Assembly: GCA_016716265.1 (NCBI GenBank)
Contig: JADJWQ010000002.1
Span: forward strand, 1,270,047-1,334,046
Direction: 5' to 3'
Length of the DNA stretch: 64,000 nucleotides
From: Planctomycetota bacterium
GTDB lineage: Bacteria; Planctomycetota; UBA1135; UBA2386
How positions within the stretch are numbered: the first letter of the stretch is position 1; every line of letters starts with the position of its first letter. Both the position numbers and the translations under genes were made by a program. The notes beneath the pieces are model-generated. The model worked only from the letters and a program-made list of their open reading frames with translations. It was not told the origin of the DNA and ran no database searches. Positions 42,357 to 50,560 of this stretch are shown piece by piece.

Positions 42357-42983
42357 TCAGCGGGGATGGCGGCCGCGGAACGCGAAGCTGTCGACCGCGC
42401 GGCGGTCGGAGGGGCGTTCGCGCTCGCGCAGCTCCTCGGGCAGGGACTCGACCGGCCCCTGGCGACCGACGGCGATCGCGGCGAGCGGTCGCACCTCGCC
42501 GCGCGGGAAGCCGAGCAGCTCGTGTGCACGCTCGACGTCGAAGCCGCCCATCGCGTGCGCGCGATAGCCGAGCGCCTCCGCCTGCAGAGCGAGCGACAGC
42601 CACGCGGAGCCGGCGTCGAAGTCGGCCCAGCGGTTGTCCTTGCCGTTGCGCGCGAACCGCGTGCGCGCGCCGAGCACGGCGAGCAGCGGTGCGACCGCCG
42701 CCCAGCGGCGGTTGCTCTCCGCCAGGCACTCGACCAGCCGCGCGTGCGCCTCGCGGTCGTCACGCGTCGCCCAGACGACGACCCAGGGCTGCTCGTTGAA
42801 GCACGACGGCGCCCAGCGGACCGCCTCCAGCAGGCTCTCGACGTGGTCGGCCGGAATCGGCTCCGGCAGCAGCGCGCGCGGTGACCAGCGGTCGAGGAAC
42901 TGCGGGTGCACCCAGTTCGAAGCCTCGCGCCCCCCATCCTGGCTGGCACGCACCCGGCCCAATTCGTCGGTCACGCGGCTCAT
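42357..42983 (-). CDS. Nitroreductase family protein
   Basis: A 208-residue flavin-dependent nitroreductase-fold protein. It has FLDRWSPRALLPEPIP (the family RRSxR-type FMN phosphate contact region), EAVRWAPSCFNEQPWVVVWA, ASAWLSLALQAEALG-like helix text, YRAHAMGGFD and RPLAAIAVGRQG. Such enzymes use NAD(P)H and FMN to reduce nitro compounds, quinones or related substrates. The start overlaps the end of acs by 4 nt (ATGA), so it is co-translated with acetyl-CoA synthetase. The physiological substrate is unknown. Confidence 0.88.
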   Translation of the reverse strand: MSRVTDELGRVRASQDGGREASNWVHPQFLDRWSPRALLPEPIPADHVESLLEAVRWAPSCFNEQPWVVVWATRDDREAHARLVECLAESNRRWAAVAPLLAVLGARTRFARNGKDNRWADFDAGSAWLSLALQAEALGYRAHAMGGFDVERAHELLGFPRGEVRPLAAIAVGRQGPVESLPEELRERERPSDRRAVDSFAFRGRHPR

Positions 42984-44923
42984 CGCGCCTCCGCGTCCCG
43001 GTGCCCGGCGACGATCGACGCGACGACGCTCGGATCGGCGAGCGTCGTGATATCGCCGAGCTGCTCGTACTCACCGTGCGCGATCTTCCGGAGGATACGG
43101 CGCATGATCTTGCCCGACCGCGTCTTCGGCAGCCCGGGCACGAGCTGGATGCGGTCCGGTGTCGCGATCGGGCCGATCGCCTCGCGCACCAGCTCGCGCA
43201 GCAGGTCGAGCAGTCCCCGCTGGTCGTCCTCCGCGCACTCGTGGCCCGCCGCCAGCTGCACGAAGGCGCAGATTCCCTGACCCTTCAGCTCGTGCGGGAT
43301 GCCGACGACCGCTGCCTCGGCCACCGCGACGTGCGCGACGAGTGCGCTCTCGATCTCCGCCGTGCCGAGCCGGTGTCCAGACACGTTGAGCACGTCGTCG
43401 ACGCGCCCGGTGATCCAGTAGTAGCCGTCGGCGTCCCGGCGGCAGCCGTCGCCGGTGAAGTAGAGGCCGTGGAAGTGCCCGAAGTAGGTCTGGTGGAAAC
43501 GCTCGTGGTCGTTCCAGATCGTCCGCGCCTGACCGGGCCAGCTACCGCGCAGACACAGATTGCCGGCGACGTCGTTCCCGTGCAGCTCGTTGCCGTCGTC
43601 GTCGACGAGCACGGGCCGGACGCCGAAGAACGGCAGCGTCGCGGACCCCGGCTTGGTGGGTGTCGCACCGGGCAGCGGCGTGATCATGTGACCGCCCGTC
43701 TCGGTCTGCCACCACGTGTCGACGACCGCACAGCGCTTCTCGCCGACCACGTCGTGATACCACTGCCAGACCTCGGGGTTGATCGGTTCACCGACGCTGC
43801 CGAGCACACGCAAGCTCCTGCGGGAGTGCTTGCGCACCCACTCGTCGCCGGCCTTGGCGATCGCCCGCAGCGCGGTCGGCGCCGTGTAGAACTGCGCGAT
43901 CTGCAGGTCGTCGACGAGCCGCCAGTAGCGGCCTGGGTCGGGCCAGGTCGGCACCGACTCGAACATCACCGTCGTAGCGCCGTTGGCGAGCGGCCCGTAC
44001 ACGATGTAGCTGTGCCCGGTGATCCAACCGACGTCCGCCGCGCAGCAGTAGACATCACCGGGCCGGTAGTCGAACACGATCTCGTGCGTCAGCGCGGCGA
44101 ACAGCAGGTAGCCGGCGCTCGTGTGCATCAGGCCCTTCGGCTTGCCGGTCGAACCCGACGTGTACAGCACGAACAGCGGCGACTCCGCGTCCATGACCTC
44201 GACCGGGCAGTACGAGCGGTGCCGGGCCATCTCCTGGGCGAGGTCGAAGTCCCGCCCGGGCGTCATCGGCACCGGCACCTCCGTCCGCTGCGCGACCAGC
44301 ACCGTGCGGACGTTGGTGTCGCGCAAGGCGCGATCGACCGTCGCCTTCAGGGGGATCTTGCGCCCGCCGCGCACGCCTTCGTTCGCCGTCAGCACGATCC
44401 GGCAGTCCGCGTCGACGATCCGGTCGCGCAACGCCTCGGCCGAGAAGCCGGCGAACACGACCGAGTGGATCGCGCCGATCCGTGCGCAGGCGAGCATCGC
44501 GTACGCGAGCTCGGGGATCATCGGCATGTAGATCGCCACCCGATCACCCTTCTTCACGCCGTGCTGCAGCAGCACGTTGGCCAGGCGACACACGTCGTCG
44601 TGGAGCTCCTGGTAGGTGATGTGGCGGTAGTCCCCGAGGTGGTCGCCGGCCCAGATGATCGCGGCCTGCTGCGCCCGCTTCGGCAGGTGCCGGTCGACGC
44701 AGTTGTGACACACGTTCAGATGTGCCCTCTCGAACCAGCGCATGTTCGCGGTCGAGAAGTCGTCGTGCACGACCCGCCCCCAGCGCCGGAACCAGGTCAG
44801 CCGCTCGGCCTGCTCCGCCCAGAACCCCTCCGGATCCTGCAGCGAGCGGTCGTACATCGCGCGGTATTGCTCGAGCGACCGGACGTGTGCGCCGGTCGAG
44901 ATCGATTCCAACGGTCGGATCAT
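42980..44923 (-). CDS. acsA: Acetyl-coenzyme A synthetase
   Basis: 647 residues, full length for AMP-forming Acs (E. coli 652). It activates acetate with ATP and CoA. Motifs: NVCHNCVDRHL, YQELHDDVCRLANVLL, GAIHSVVFAGFSAEAL, P-loop LYTSGSTGKPKGLMHT, DVGWITGHSYIVYGPL, VDTWWQTETGGHMITPLPG, WITGRVDDVLNVSGHRLGT and the C-terminal PKTRSGKIMRRILRK with the regulatory and catalytic lysine. I chose the ATG at 44923. An upstream TTG at 44962 overlaps the -10-like box TACCCT and would not be transcribed. It is translationally coupled to the nitroreductase. Confidence 0.96.
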   Translation of the reverse strand: MIRPLESISTGAHVRSLEQYRAMYDRSLQDPEGFWAEQAERLTWFRRWGRVVHDDFSTANMRWFERAHLNVCHNCVDRHLPKRAQQAAIIWAGDHLGDYRHITYQELHDDVCRLANVLLQHGVKKGDRVAIYMPMIPELAYAMLACARIGAIHSVVFAGFSAEALRDRIVDADCRIVLTANEGVRGGRKIPLKATVDRALRDTNVRTVLVAQRTEVPVPMTPGRDFDLAQEMARHRSYCPVEVMDAESPLFVLYTSGSTGKPKGLMHTSAGYLLFAALTHEIVFDYRPGDVYCCAADVGWITGHSYIVYGPLANGATTVMFESVPTWPDPGRYWRLVDDLQIAQFYTAPTALRAIAKAGDEWVRKHSRRSLRVLGSVGEPINPEVWQWYHDVVGEKRCAVVDTWWQTETGGHMITPLPGATPTKPGSATLPFFGVRPVLVDDDGNELHGNDVAGNLCLRGSWPGQARTIWNDHERFHQTYFGHFHGLYFTGDGCRRDADGYYWITGRVDDVLNVSGHRLGTAEIESALVAHVAVAEAAVVGIPHELKGQGICAFVQLAAGHECAEDDQRGLLDLLRELVREAIGPIATPDRIQLVPGLPKTRSGKIMRRILRKIAHGEYEQLGDITTLADPSVVASIVAGHRDAEAR

Positions 44924-44961
44924 CGCTGCAGCCCTCGGCTCCGGGTGGAACGTGCGGCGCA

Positions 44962-44967
44962 AGGGTA
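44962..44967 (-). promoter_or_regulatory. -10-like TACCCT box of acs
   Basis: On the minus strand TACCCT ends 38 nt before the ATG at 44923, leaving a leader of about 30 nt with a GAGG Shine-Dalgarno. It belongs to the TANNCT series. Confidence 0.4.
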
Positions 44968-45010
44968 ACGACGGCGGGCCGTCGCATCGACCGCCGAGAG
45001 CACGCCCCGA

Positions 45011-46177
45011 TCAGCGCGGTAGTCGACCGCGGAGGCGCAGCACGGCGCGCCCCTCGCGGGCGACGTCGAGCTCGAGCGGTCCCGCGGCACCGAGCGCCCG
45101 GACCGCCAGCGCAGCGCCCGCCGGCGTCACCCCGGCGGGCGGCAGGGACGCATCCTCGCCGGACAGCAGCACCGCGCGATCGCCGTCGATCCGCACGAAC
45201 CACTCGCCGGACACGAGCCACTGGTCGTCGTCGACCCGGCGTCCGAAGCGGTCGAGCACCGCGCGGGCTCCGGCCGCATCGCGCAGCCCGACCGCGGCGA
45301 CCGCGCGCTCGTCGCCCGCCCCGAGCGCGGCCGAGATCCGGCCGTCCGCCACGGCCAGCAGCTCGCCCGCGAGCTTGCGGAGACCACCGCCGAACGAGCC
45401 GAGCGCACCGCCGAGCGGCGACCGTTCCTGGTCCGCGCTCAGCTCGTCGAGCACCGCGCGCGCCACGTCGGGATCGACGAACGCGTCGAGCCGCAGCTGC
45501 ATCGCCGCCGCAGCGGGGGCCGGGTCAGCGAGGACCGCCGGCGCGCCGCCCGGGTCGCGCAGCAGGGCCGTCACGCCGCTCGTGCTCCCGTTGCTGTGCA
45601 CGACCGCCTCGACGCGCAGCGGGTCCTCCGGCCCGCTCCCGTCGATCGTCGCGATGCACCAGTCGAACGCCTGGAAGCCCAGCGCATCGAACGTCGTACG
45701 CGCCAGCGCCTGCGGCTGCGCCTCGCCGAGCTCGCGCCGCGCGAGGTCGACTGCGAGCTGCAGATCGGCGAACACGACGACGGAGCCGGTCGCCGGCAAC
45801 GCCGCCCAGGCGTCCTGGAACGACACTGATTCGCGCAGGTCGGCCCAGCCGGTCTGCAGGCCGACCGCGTGCAGCGCCGTGATGCCGGTGGCCTCGTCGC
45901 GCCGCACCTCGATGCGCGCGCTCCCCGCAAGGCGCGCGACCAGGTCCTCGGCGATCGCCGCCACGAGCCCGTCGTCGCCGATCGCCGCGGCGACGCCAGC
46001 GCCCGCTGCCGGCTCGCGCGCCGCGATCACCGCGACGGCATTCCCGGCGACCCGCGCGAACCGCGCCGGTACGCGTTCCCGCGCCGCGGAGCGGTCGTCG
46101 CCGCCGCGGCACGCCACCACCGCCAGCGCGCCGACCACCGCGGCAGCGACAGCGCCGCGCCACCGCCGCAACTCCAT
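45011..46177 (-). CDS. Lipoprotein of unknown function
   Basis: 388 residues. The signal peptide LRRWRGAVAAAVVGALAVVAC has lipidated Cys23. The mature protein is Ala/Gly/Val/Asp-rich with alternating strands and helices (GITALHAVGLQTGWADL, GSVVVFADLQLAVDLARRELG, DWCIATIDGSG, AAMQLRLDAFVDPDVARAVLDELSADQE). This resembles the long envelope proteins of unknown function common in planctomycetes, and no named family is claimed. The ATG at 46177 shares one base with the upstream aminopeptidase stop (TGATG), so the two are coupled. It ends 87 bp before the acs start on the same strand. Confidence 0.68.
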   Translation of the reverse strand: MELRRWRGAVAAAVVGALAVVACRGGDDRSAARERVPARFARVAGNAVAVIAAREPAAGAGVAAAIGDDGLVAAIAEDLVARLAGSARIEVRRDEATGITALHAVGLQTGWADLRESVSFQDAWAALPATGSVVVFADLQLAVDLARRELGEAQPQALARTTFDALGFQAFDWCIATIDGSGPEDPLRVEAVVHSNGSTSGVTALLRDPGGAPAVLADPAPAAAAMQLRLDAFVDPDVARAVLDELSADQERSPLGGALGSFGGGLRKLAGELLAVADGRISAALGAGDERAVAAVGLRDAAGARAVLDRFGRRVDDDQWLVSGEWFVRIDGDRAVLLSGEDASLPPAGVTPAGAALAVRALGAAGPLELDVAREGRAVLRLRGRLPR

Positions 46178-47677
46178 CAGCCGAGCGCGCGGCACCAATG
46201 GACGAGGGTCCGCACCGCCGTACCCGCGGCGCCGGCCTTGTAGTAGTCCTTGGCGCGACCACCCCACGCCGTGCCCGCGATGTCGAGGTGCGCCCACTTC
46301 GCATCACCGACGAAGAACGACAGGAACGCCGCGCCGGCGATCGTGCCGTTGCCGTGCTGCGGACCGTTGATGTTCGCGAGGTCCGCGAACTGGCTCTTCA
46401 TCTGCTCCTTGTGCTCGGCCCACAGCGGCAGCTGCCACAGCGGCTCGTCGGCCACGCGACCCGCGGCGACGAGATCGTCGACGTGCGCCCTGGTCGTTGC
46501 CCATGATGCCGGCGGCCTCGTGGCCGAGCGCCACGATCACGGCGCCCGTCAGCGTCGCCAGATCGACGATCCGCTCCGGCGCGTACTCCTTGACCGCATA
46601 GGCGAGCGCGTCGGCCAGCACGAGGCGTCCCTCGGCGTCGGTGTTCAGCACCTCGATCGTCGTGCCGTCCATCGCGCGCACGACGTCACCGGGCTTCTGC
46701 GCCGCGGCGTCCGGCATGTTCTCCGCCGCGGCGACGATGCCGATGATGCGCGTCCGACCCCGCGCGCCGGCCAGCGCACCCTTGCCGATCGCGTGGAACA
46801 GCCCGAGTACCGCGCCGGCGCCGCACATGTCGTAGCGCATCTCGTCCATCTTGGCGGACGGTTTGATGCTGATGCCGCCCGAGTCGAACGTCAGCCCCTT
46901 GCCGACCACGCACACGGTGCGCTTCGCGCCCGCCGGCGCATAGTCGAGCAGGATCAGCTTGGGTGCCTCGGCGCTGCCGCGCGCGACGCCGAGCAACGCA
47001 CCCATCTTCAGGCGCTCCATGTCGCGCTTCTCGAGCACCTTCACCGCGATCTTCGCACCGCCGAGCTTCTTCGCCTCCTGCGCGAGGCGCGCCGGGTTGG
47101 CGATGTTGCCGGGCAGGTTCTCGATGTCGCGCGCGAACACCGTCGCGGCGGCGGTCAGCACGCCGAGCTTGAGCCCCTTGTCGAAGTCCGCGGCCCTCGT
47201 GCCCGCGTAGCGCACCGCGGCGGCCTGCGCCTTGCGCGGCTTCGGCTTCTCCTTCCGCGGCGGCTCGTAGCGGTAGGCGCCGAGGGCGATTCCCTCGGCG
47301 ACCGCCAGCCCGGCGTCGAACGCGCCGACCTCGCCGTGGTCCGCCTCGGTCACCAGCAGCTCGAACGAGGCGACGCCGGCATCCTCGGCGCGCGCCTGCG
47401 CGACCGCCGCCGCGCGCCGCAGCGACTCGCTGGTCATCTCCTTCGGCTTGCCGATGCCGACGAAGCCGAGCCGCTTCGGCTCGCTCCTGGCGCCGTCCGG
47501 CCGGTGGAACAACGCGAACGATCGCGGCGCTCCGGTGACGTCACCGGTGTTCTTGCACCGCTCGACCGCGTCGGCCAGCGCCGGCCCGAGGTCGGGGCTG
47601 CCGCGCTCCGGTGCGAACGCGATCGCGAGTTCCACGCGGGACAGGGACGAGCCGAAGGGTTCGCTGCGGATCTTCAT
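46177..47677 (-). pseudogene. pepA: Leucyl aminopeptidase (PepA/M17) with internal frameshift
   Basis: Together the two frames give a full M17 aminopeptidase of about 500 residues. The first frame (47677 to about 46484) has the N-terminal domain and the metal site: VVGKGLTFDSGGISIKPS, MRYDMCGAGAVLG, VAAAENMPDAAAQKPGDVV, NTDAEGRLVLADAL and LTGAVIVALGHEAAGIMGND. There it shifts: the expected continuation VDDLVAAGRVADEPLWQLPLW...ADLANINGP...GTIAGAAFLSFFVG...WAHLDIAGTAWG is in another frame ending at 46177. The break is near base 46483 (one base extra or two missing). All metal-binding residues precede it. It is either a sequencing or assembly error or a recent mutation, since both halves are well preserved. 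No slippery heptamer is seen. Confidence 0.85.
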
Positions 47678-47693
47678 GGTGGATACGGCGCCG

Positions 47694-47699
47694 AGGTTA
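47694..47699 (-). promoter_or_regulatory. -10-like TAACCT box of the aminopeptidase gene
   Basis: Minus-strand TAACCT ends 16 nt before the ATG at 47677, implying a leader of only about 10 nt. No Shine-Dalgarno is visible. Part of the TANNCT series. Confidence 0.35.
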
Positions 47700-47758
47700 C
47701 GCGGCGCCGCGCCCCGATCGGAGCACCGTTCACCCGATTCCGCCGGGCGTCACGGTCG

Positions 47759-48445
47759 TCACTCCGCGGTTCTCGGCAGCTCGCCGACCCAACGGCTGCC
47801 GCCCCCGTCGCCGGCGAGCCACTCCTTCTTGAAGATCGGCACCTCGGCCTTGAGGCGGTCCATGATCTCCCGGCAGGCCTCGAACGCCGGACCGCGGTGC
47901 GCGGCGGCGACGACGACGATCACCGAGGCCTCGCCGATCGGCACCTCGCCGAGCCGATGCTCGACGCGCACGCGACCGATCGCGTGGCGCGCACCGACGT
48001 CCGCGAGGATCCGTGCCATGACCGGCTCCGCCATCTCCCGGTAGGCCTCGTAGGCGAGGCCGCGCACGCGCTCGCCGTCGTTGTGGTCGCGCGTGACGCC
48101 GGCGAACGTGACCACCGCACCGTCGTGGTCGGTGCGGCACTCCGCCTCGAGCGGGCGCGGTTCGAGCGGACCGGCGACGAACCGGAAGGCGAGTCGCTCC
48201 GTCGCGCCACCGCTGATCGGCGGGATCAACGCGAGCTCGTCGCCATCGCGGAGCACCCGGTCACCCGCCGCATACTCGCGATCGACCGCCACCGCGAGCG
48301 GCAGCTCGGCGAGCCCCTCGACGAGCTCGCTCAGCCGGCGCTTCGCGCCGTCGACGTCGGTGCCGTCGGGCAGCTCCAGTTCCAGCTGGTCGGTACCGAG
48401 CCGCTCGCGCAGCATCGCGAACACGCGCACGCGGATCTTCATCAT
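47759..48445 (-). CDS. MoaD-MoaE fusion (MoaX-type molybdopterin synthase)
   Basis: A 228-residue fusion of both molybdopterin synthase subunits. Residues 1-81 are the ubiquitin-like sulfur carrier MoaD (MKIRVRVFAMLRERLGTDQL...LALIPPISGG), ending at the Gly-Gly that must become a free thiocarboxylate. MoaE follows directly from about residue 84: VVTFAGVTRDHNDGERVRGLAYEAY, HRLGEVPIGEASVIVVVAAAHRGPAFEACREIMDRLKAEVPIFKKEW with the catalytic lysines. In mycobacterial MoaX a similar fusion is cleaved after the Gly-Gly, and the same must be assumed here. Start at 48445 or the next ATG at 48442. No other Moco gene is in the window. A strong hairpin lies just upstream. Confidence 0.92.
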   Translation of the reverse strand: MMKIRVRVFAMLRERLGTDQLELELPDGTDVDGAKRRLSELVEGLAELPLAVAVDREYAAGDRVLRDGDELALIPPISGGATERLAFRFVAGPLEPRPLEAECRTDHDGAVVTFAGVTRDHNDGERVRGLAYEAYREMAEPVMARILADVGARHAIGRVRVEHRLGEVPIGEASVIVVVAAAHRGPAFEACREIMDRLKAEVPIFKKEWLAGDGGGSRWVGELPRTAE

Positions 48446-48457
48446 CGCACCCGGCGA

Positions 48458-48485
48458 TCGCCGGCCCGCGCCTGCGGGCCGGCGA
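48458..48485 (-). promoter_or_regulatory. 12-bp perfect hairpin upstream of the MoaD-MoaE gene
   Basis: The arms 48458-48469 and 48474-48485 pair without mismatch around a 4-nt loop (GCCT on the plus strand). It starts 12 nt before the MoaD-MoaE start codon, so it would lie in its leader, or it could insulate the divergent genes. It is not the known Moco riboswitch architecture. The rest of the 317-bp gap 48446-48762 holds only the TACGCT box at 48634. Confidence 0.45.
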
Positions 48486-48633
48486 CCCGCCCCATGGTGG
48501 CGGGACCGGGCGCAGCGTTCCAGCGCGACCGACATACGGCCCACCGTGCCGGAACCGGCTCCCGGCGCCGTCCCGGGGTGCGACTCCGAGCCAGCCTCGG
48601 GGGTCGGCTGATGGACGGGCGTGCCGGCGCGTC

Positions 48634-48639
48634 TACGCT
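48634..48639 (+). promoter_or_regulatory. -10-like TACGCT box upstream of lamin-tail gene
   Basis: TACGCT lies 123 nt before the ATG at 48763, in the context GTCTACGCTGGGG. It fits the TANNCT series; no -35 is evident. Confidence 0.3.
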
Positions 48640-48762
48640 GGGGTGCCTTCATCTCGCTCGATCCTCACCGGCGGCCACGCCGTCCGGGTTCTGCACGGCA
48701 GCGACCGCGCCGGCCGCCGCCACCCTGCACGAGCGGGTCCCATCCACCATTCCCAGGATCCA

Positions 48763-50457
48763 ATGCTCTCCACGACTCTCCTCACCGCCCTGGCGATGAT
48801 GCCGCAGGGCGGCGTCGGTACGTCCACCGCACCGGTCGTCATCAACGAGTTCGCGTACGACGACACCGGCACCGACGACTTCGAATACGTCGAGATCTAC
48901 AACCGCTCGGGCGTGCCGCAGGACATCAGCGGCTGGACGCTCGTCGGTGACGACTCGAACGGCGTCAACTTCACGTTCGCGTTCCCCGCGAACACCGTGA
49001 TGCCCGCGGGCACTTTCCTCGTGGTCGGCAATGCCGCCGTGCCGAACGTCAACTTCGTGCTCGCCGGCGGGTTCCTGCAGAACGACAACGAGTCGATCAC
49101 GATCTTCGACCCGTCGAACAACATCGTCGACACGCTGATCTACGAGGCCAACAAGGGCCTGTTCAACCCGGCGCTCGCCGAGGGCGAGGGCGTCTGGGCG
49201 AACTTCACGCTGACCGAGTCCATCCCGACCGCATGGTGCCGCCTGCGCGACGGCTTCGACACGAACAACAACGGCAACGACTTCCGCATGCAGCCGTGGT
49301 CGCCGGGCACCAGCAACGACCAGCCGGCGATCGGCGTCGTGTTCCAGGACTTCGACTCGCTGACCGTCGGCAACGACCTGACGACGTTCGGCGGCACCTT
49401 CGTCCGGCCGCGCGTCATCGACCCGACGATCGCCGACGCGAACAACACCACCGCGATCGCCGCATCGCCGCAGGGCGGCCTCGCCGCGGTCGCGTGGGAC
49501 CCGTCCGGCGGTGGCGACCACACGATGCGCCTCGCGGATCCGACGATGAACGTCCGCATCGAGGCGTTCGTCTACATCCCGTCGGCGCCGCTGCTGACCG
49601 GTGAGCTCGAGATGTGGTCGTTCGGCGCGGGCACGTCCGGCACGTTCTTCAACTTCCCCGATCCGACCGGCGCGCTGCTGTTCACGGCGAACGGCGACAC
49701 CGGCCTCGTGTGGACGCTGGTCCACGACGATCAGGGCGCGATCCTCTACCTGATGGACCGCAACGACGGCGGCATCGGTGCCGGCGCGATCACCCCGGCG
49801 ACGGTCGTCGGCTCGATCCCGATCGCGGCCGGTGTCAACGACGGCTGGCAGCGCCTGCTGATCGACATCAACGGCACCACCGCCACCGCGCGCTTCGGCG
49901 GCACCTACGGCGCCCCGGACGGCACCCTGTTCACGACGACGGTCGCCGCCGTCGACCGCGGCGTCTACATCAGCTACCGCGAGGGCGTGGCGAACAACCT
50001 GACGGCCCGCCCGTTCACGTTCGACCTGCTGTCGGTGACCGCCTGCAACCCGGCGGTGACCTACCACTACGGCACCTCCCTGGCCAGCAGCGGCGGCCTG
50101 ACGCCGGTGATCTCGACCAATGCCGCACCGGTGCTCGGCACGACGATCTCGATCGACGGCGCGCGCCTGCTGCCGAACAGCGCCGCGGTGCTGTTCATCG
50201 GTCTCGAGCGCACCACGCCGCTGGTCCTCGGCCCGTTCGCACCGGCCGGCTTCGCGATCTGGGTCGACTCGTTCGTGTCGCCGACGCTGCCGACGGATGG
50301 CTCGGGCAACACCAGCCTGCCGCTGCCGGTGCCGACGAACCCGGTGCTGTGCGGCATCGAGGTCGGCTGCCAGTACCTGCAGGTCGACCCCGGCTACCTG
50401 CCGCTGCTGGTCCCGGTGTTCCACACCGACGGCCTGCGCATCGTCCTGGGTGTCTGA
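48763..50457 (+). CDS. Secreted lamin-tail domain protein
   Basis: A 564-residue exported protein. A short hydrophobic N-terminus (LSTTLLTALAMMPQGG) is followed by a lamin-tail-type beta domain (about 22-130): VVINEFAYDDTGTDDFEYVEIYNRSG, DISGWTLVGDD, TFLVVGNAA and NIVDTLIYE. The middle (about 185-425) is a beta-rich region, possibly a concanavalin-like sandwich (VVFQDFDSLTVGNDL, MRIEAFVYIP-like text, GWQRLLIDINGTTATARFGG). The C-terminal 130 residues (YHYGTSLASSGGLTPVIS...AVLFIGLERTTPLVLG...VFHTDGLRIVLGV) match the tail module style of other planctomycete secreted proteins. Lamin-tail domains in bacteria occur on surface or extracellular nucleases and adhesins; no catalytic domain is visible. 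AGGA lies 5-6 nt before the ATG. Confidence 0.82.
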   Translation: MLSTTLLTALAMMPQGGVGTSTAPVVINEFAYDDTGTDDFEYVEIYNRSGVPQDISGWTLVGDDSNGVNFTFAFPANTVMPAGTFLVVGNAAVPNVNFVLAGGFLQNDNESITIFDPSNNIVDTLIYEANKGLFNPALAEGEGVWANFTLTESIPTAWCRLRDGFDTNNNGNDFRMQPWSPGTSNDQPAIGVVFQDFDSLTVGNDLTTFGGTFVRPRVIDPTIADANNTTAIAASPQGGLAAVAWDPSGGGDHTMRLADPTMNVRIEAFVYIPSAPLLTGELEMWSFGAGTSGTFFNFPDPTGALLFTANGDTGLVWTLVHDDQGAILYLMDRNDGGIGAGAITPATVVGSIPIAAGVNDGWQRLLIDINGTTATARFGGTYGAPDGTLFTTTVAAVDRGVYISYREGVANNLTARPFTFDLLSVTACNPAVTYHYGTSLASSGGLTPVISTNAAPVLGTTISIDGARLLPNSAAVLFIGLERTTPLVLGPFAPAGFAIWVDSFVSPTLPTDGSGNTSLPLPVPTNPVLCGIEVGCQYLQVDPGYLPLLVPVFHTDGLRIVLGV

Positions 50458-50560
50458 GCCACCCCGTCCCGATGCCCGCCCGGGCACGGCGCGACGGCAA
50501 AGCCGAATCGCGCGCGCCCGGGCTTTCTCGCGCGGCCACGAGCGCGCAGAGTGATCGGCC

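Noticed and set aside
44924..44962. Upstream TTG start for acs
   Set aside because: It overlaps the TACCCT box and adds 13 residues not typical of the family.
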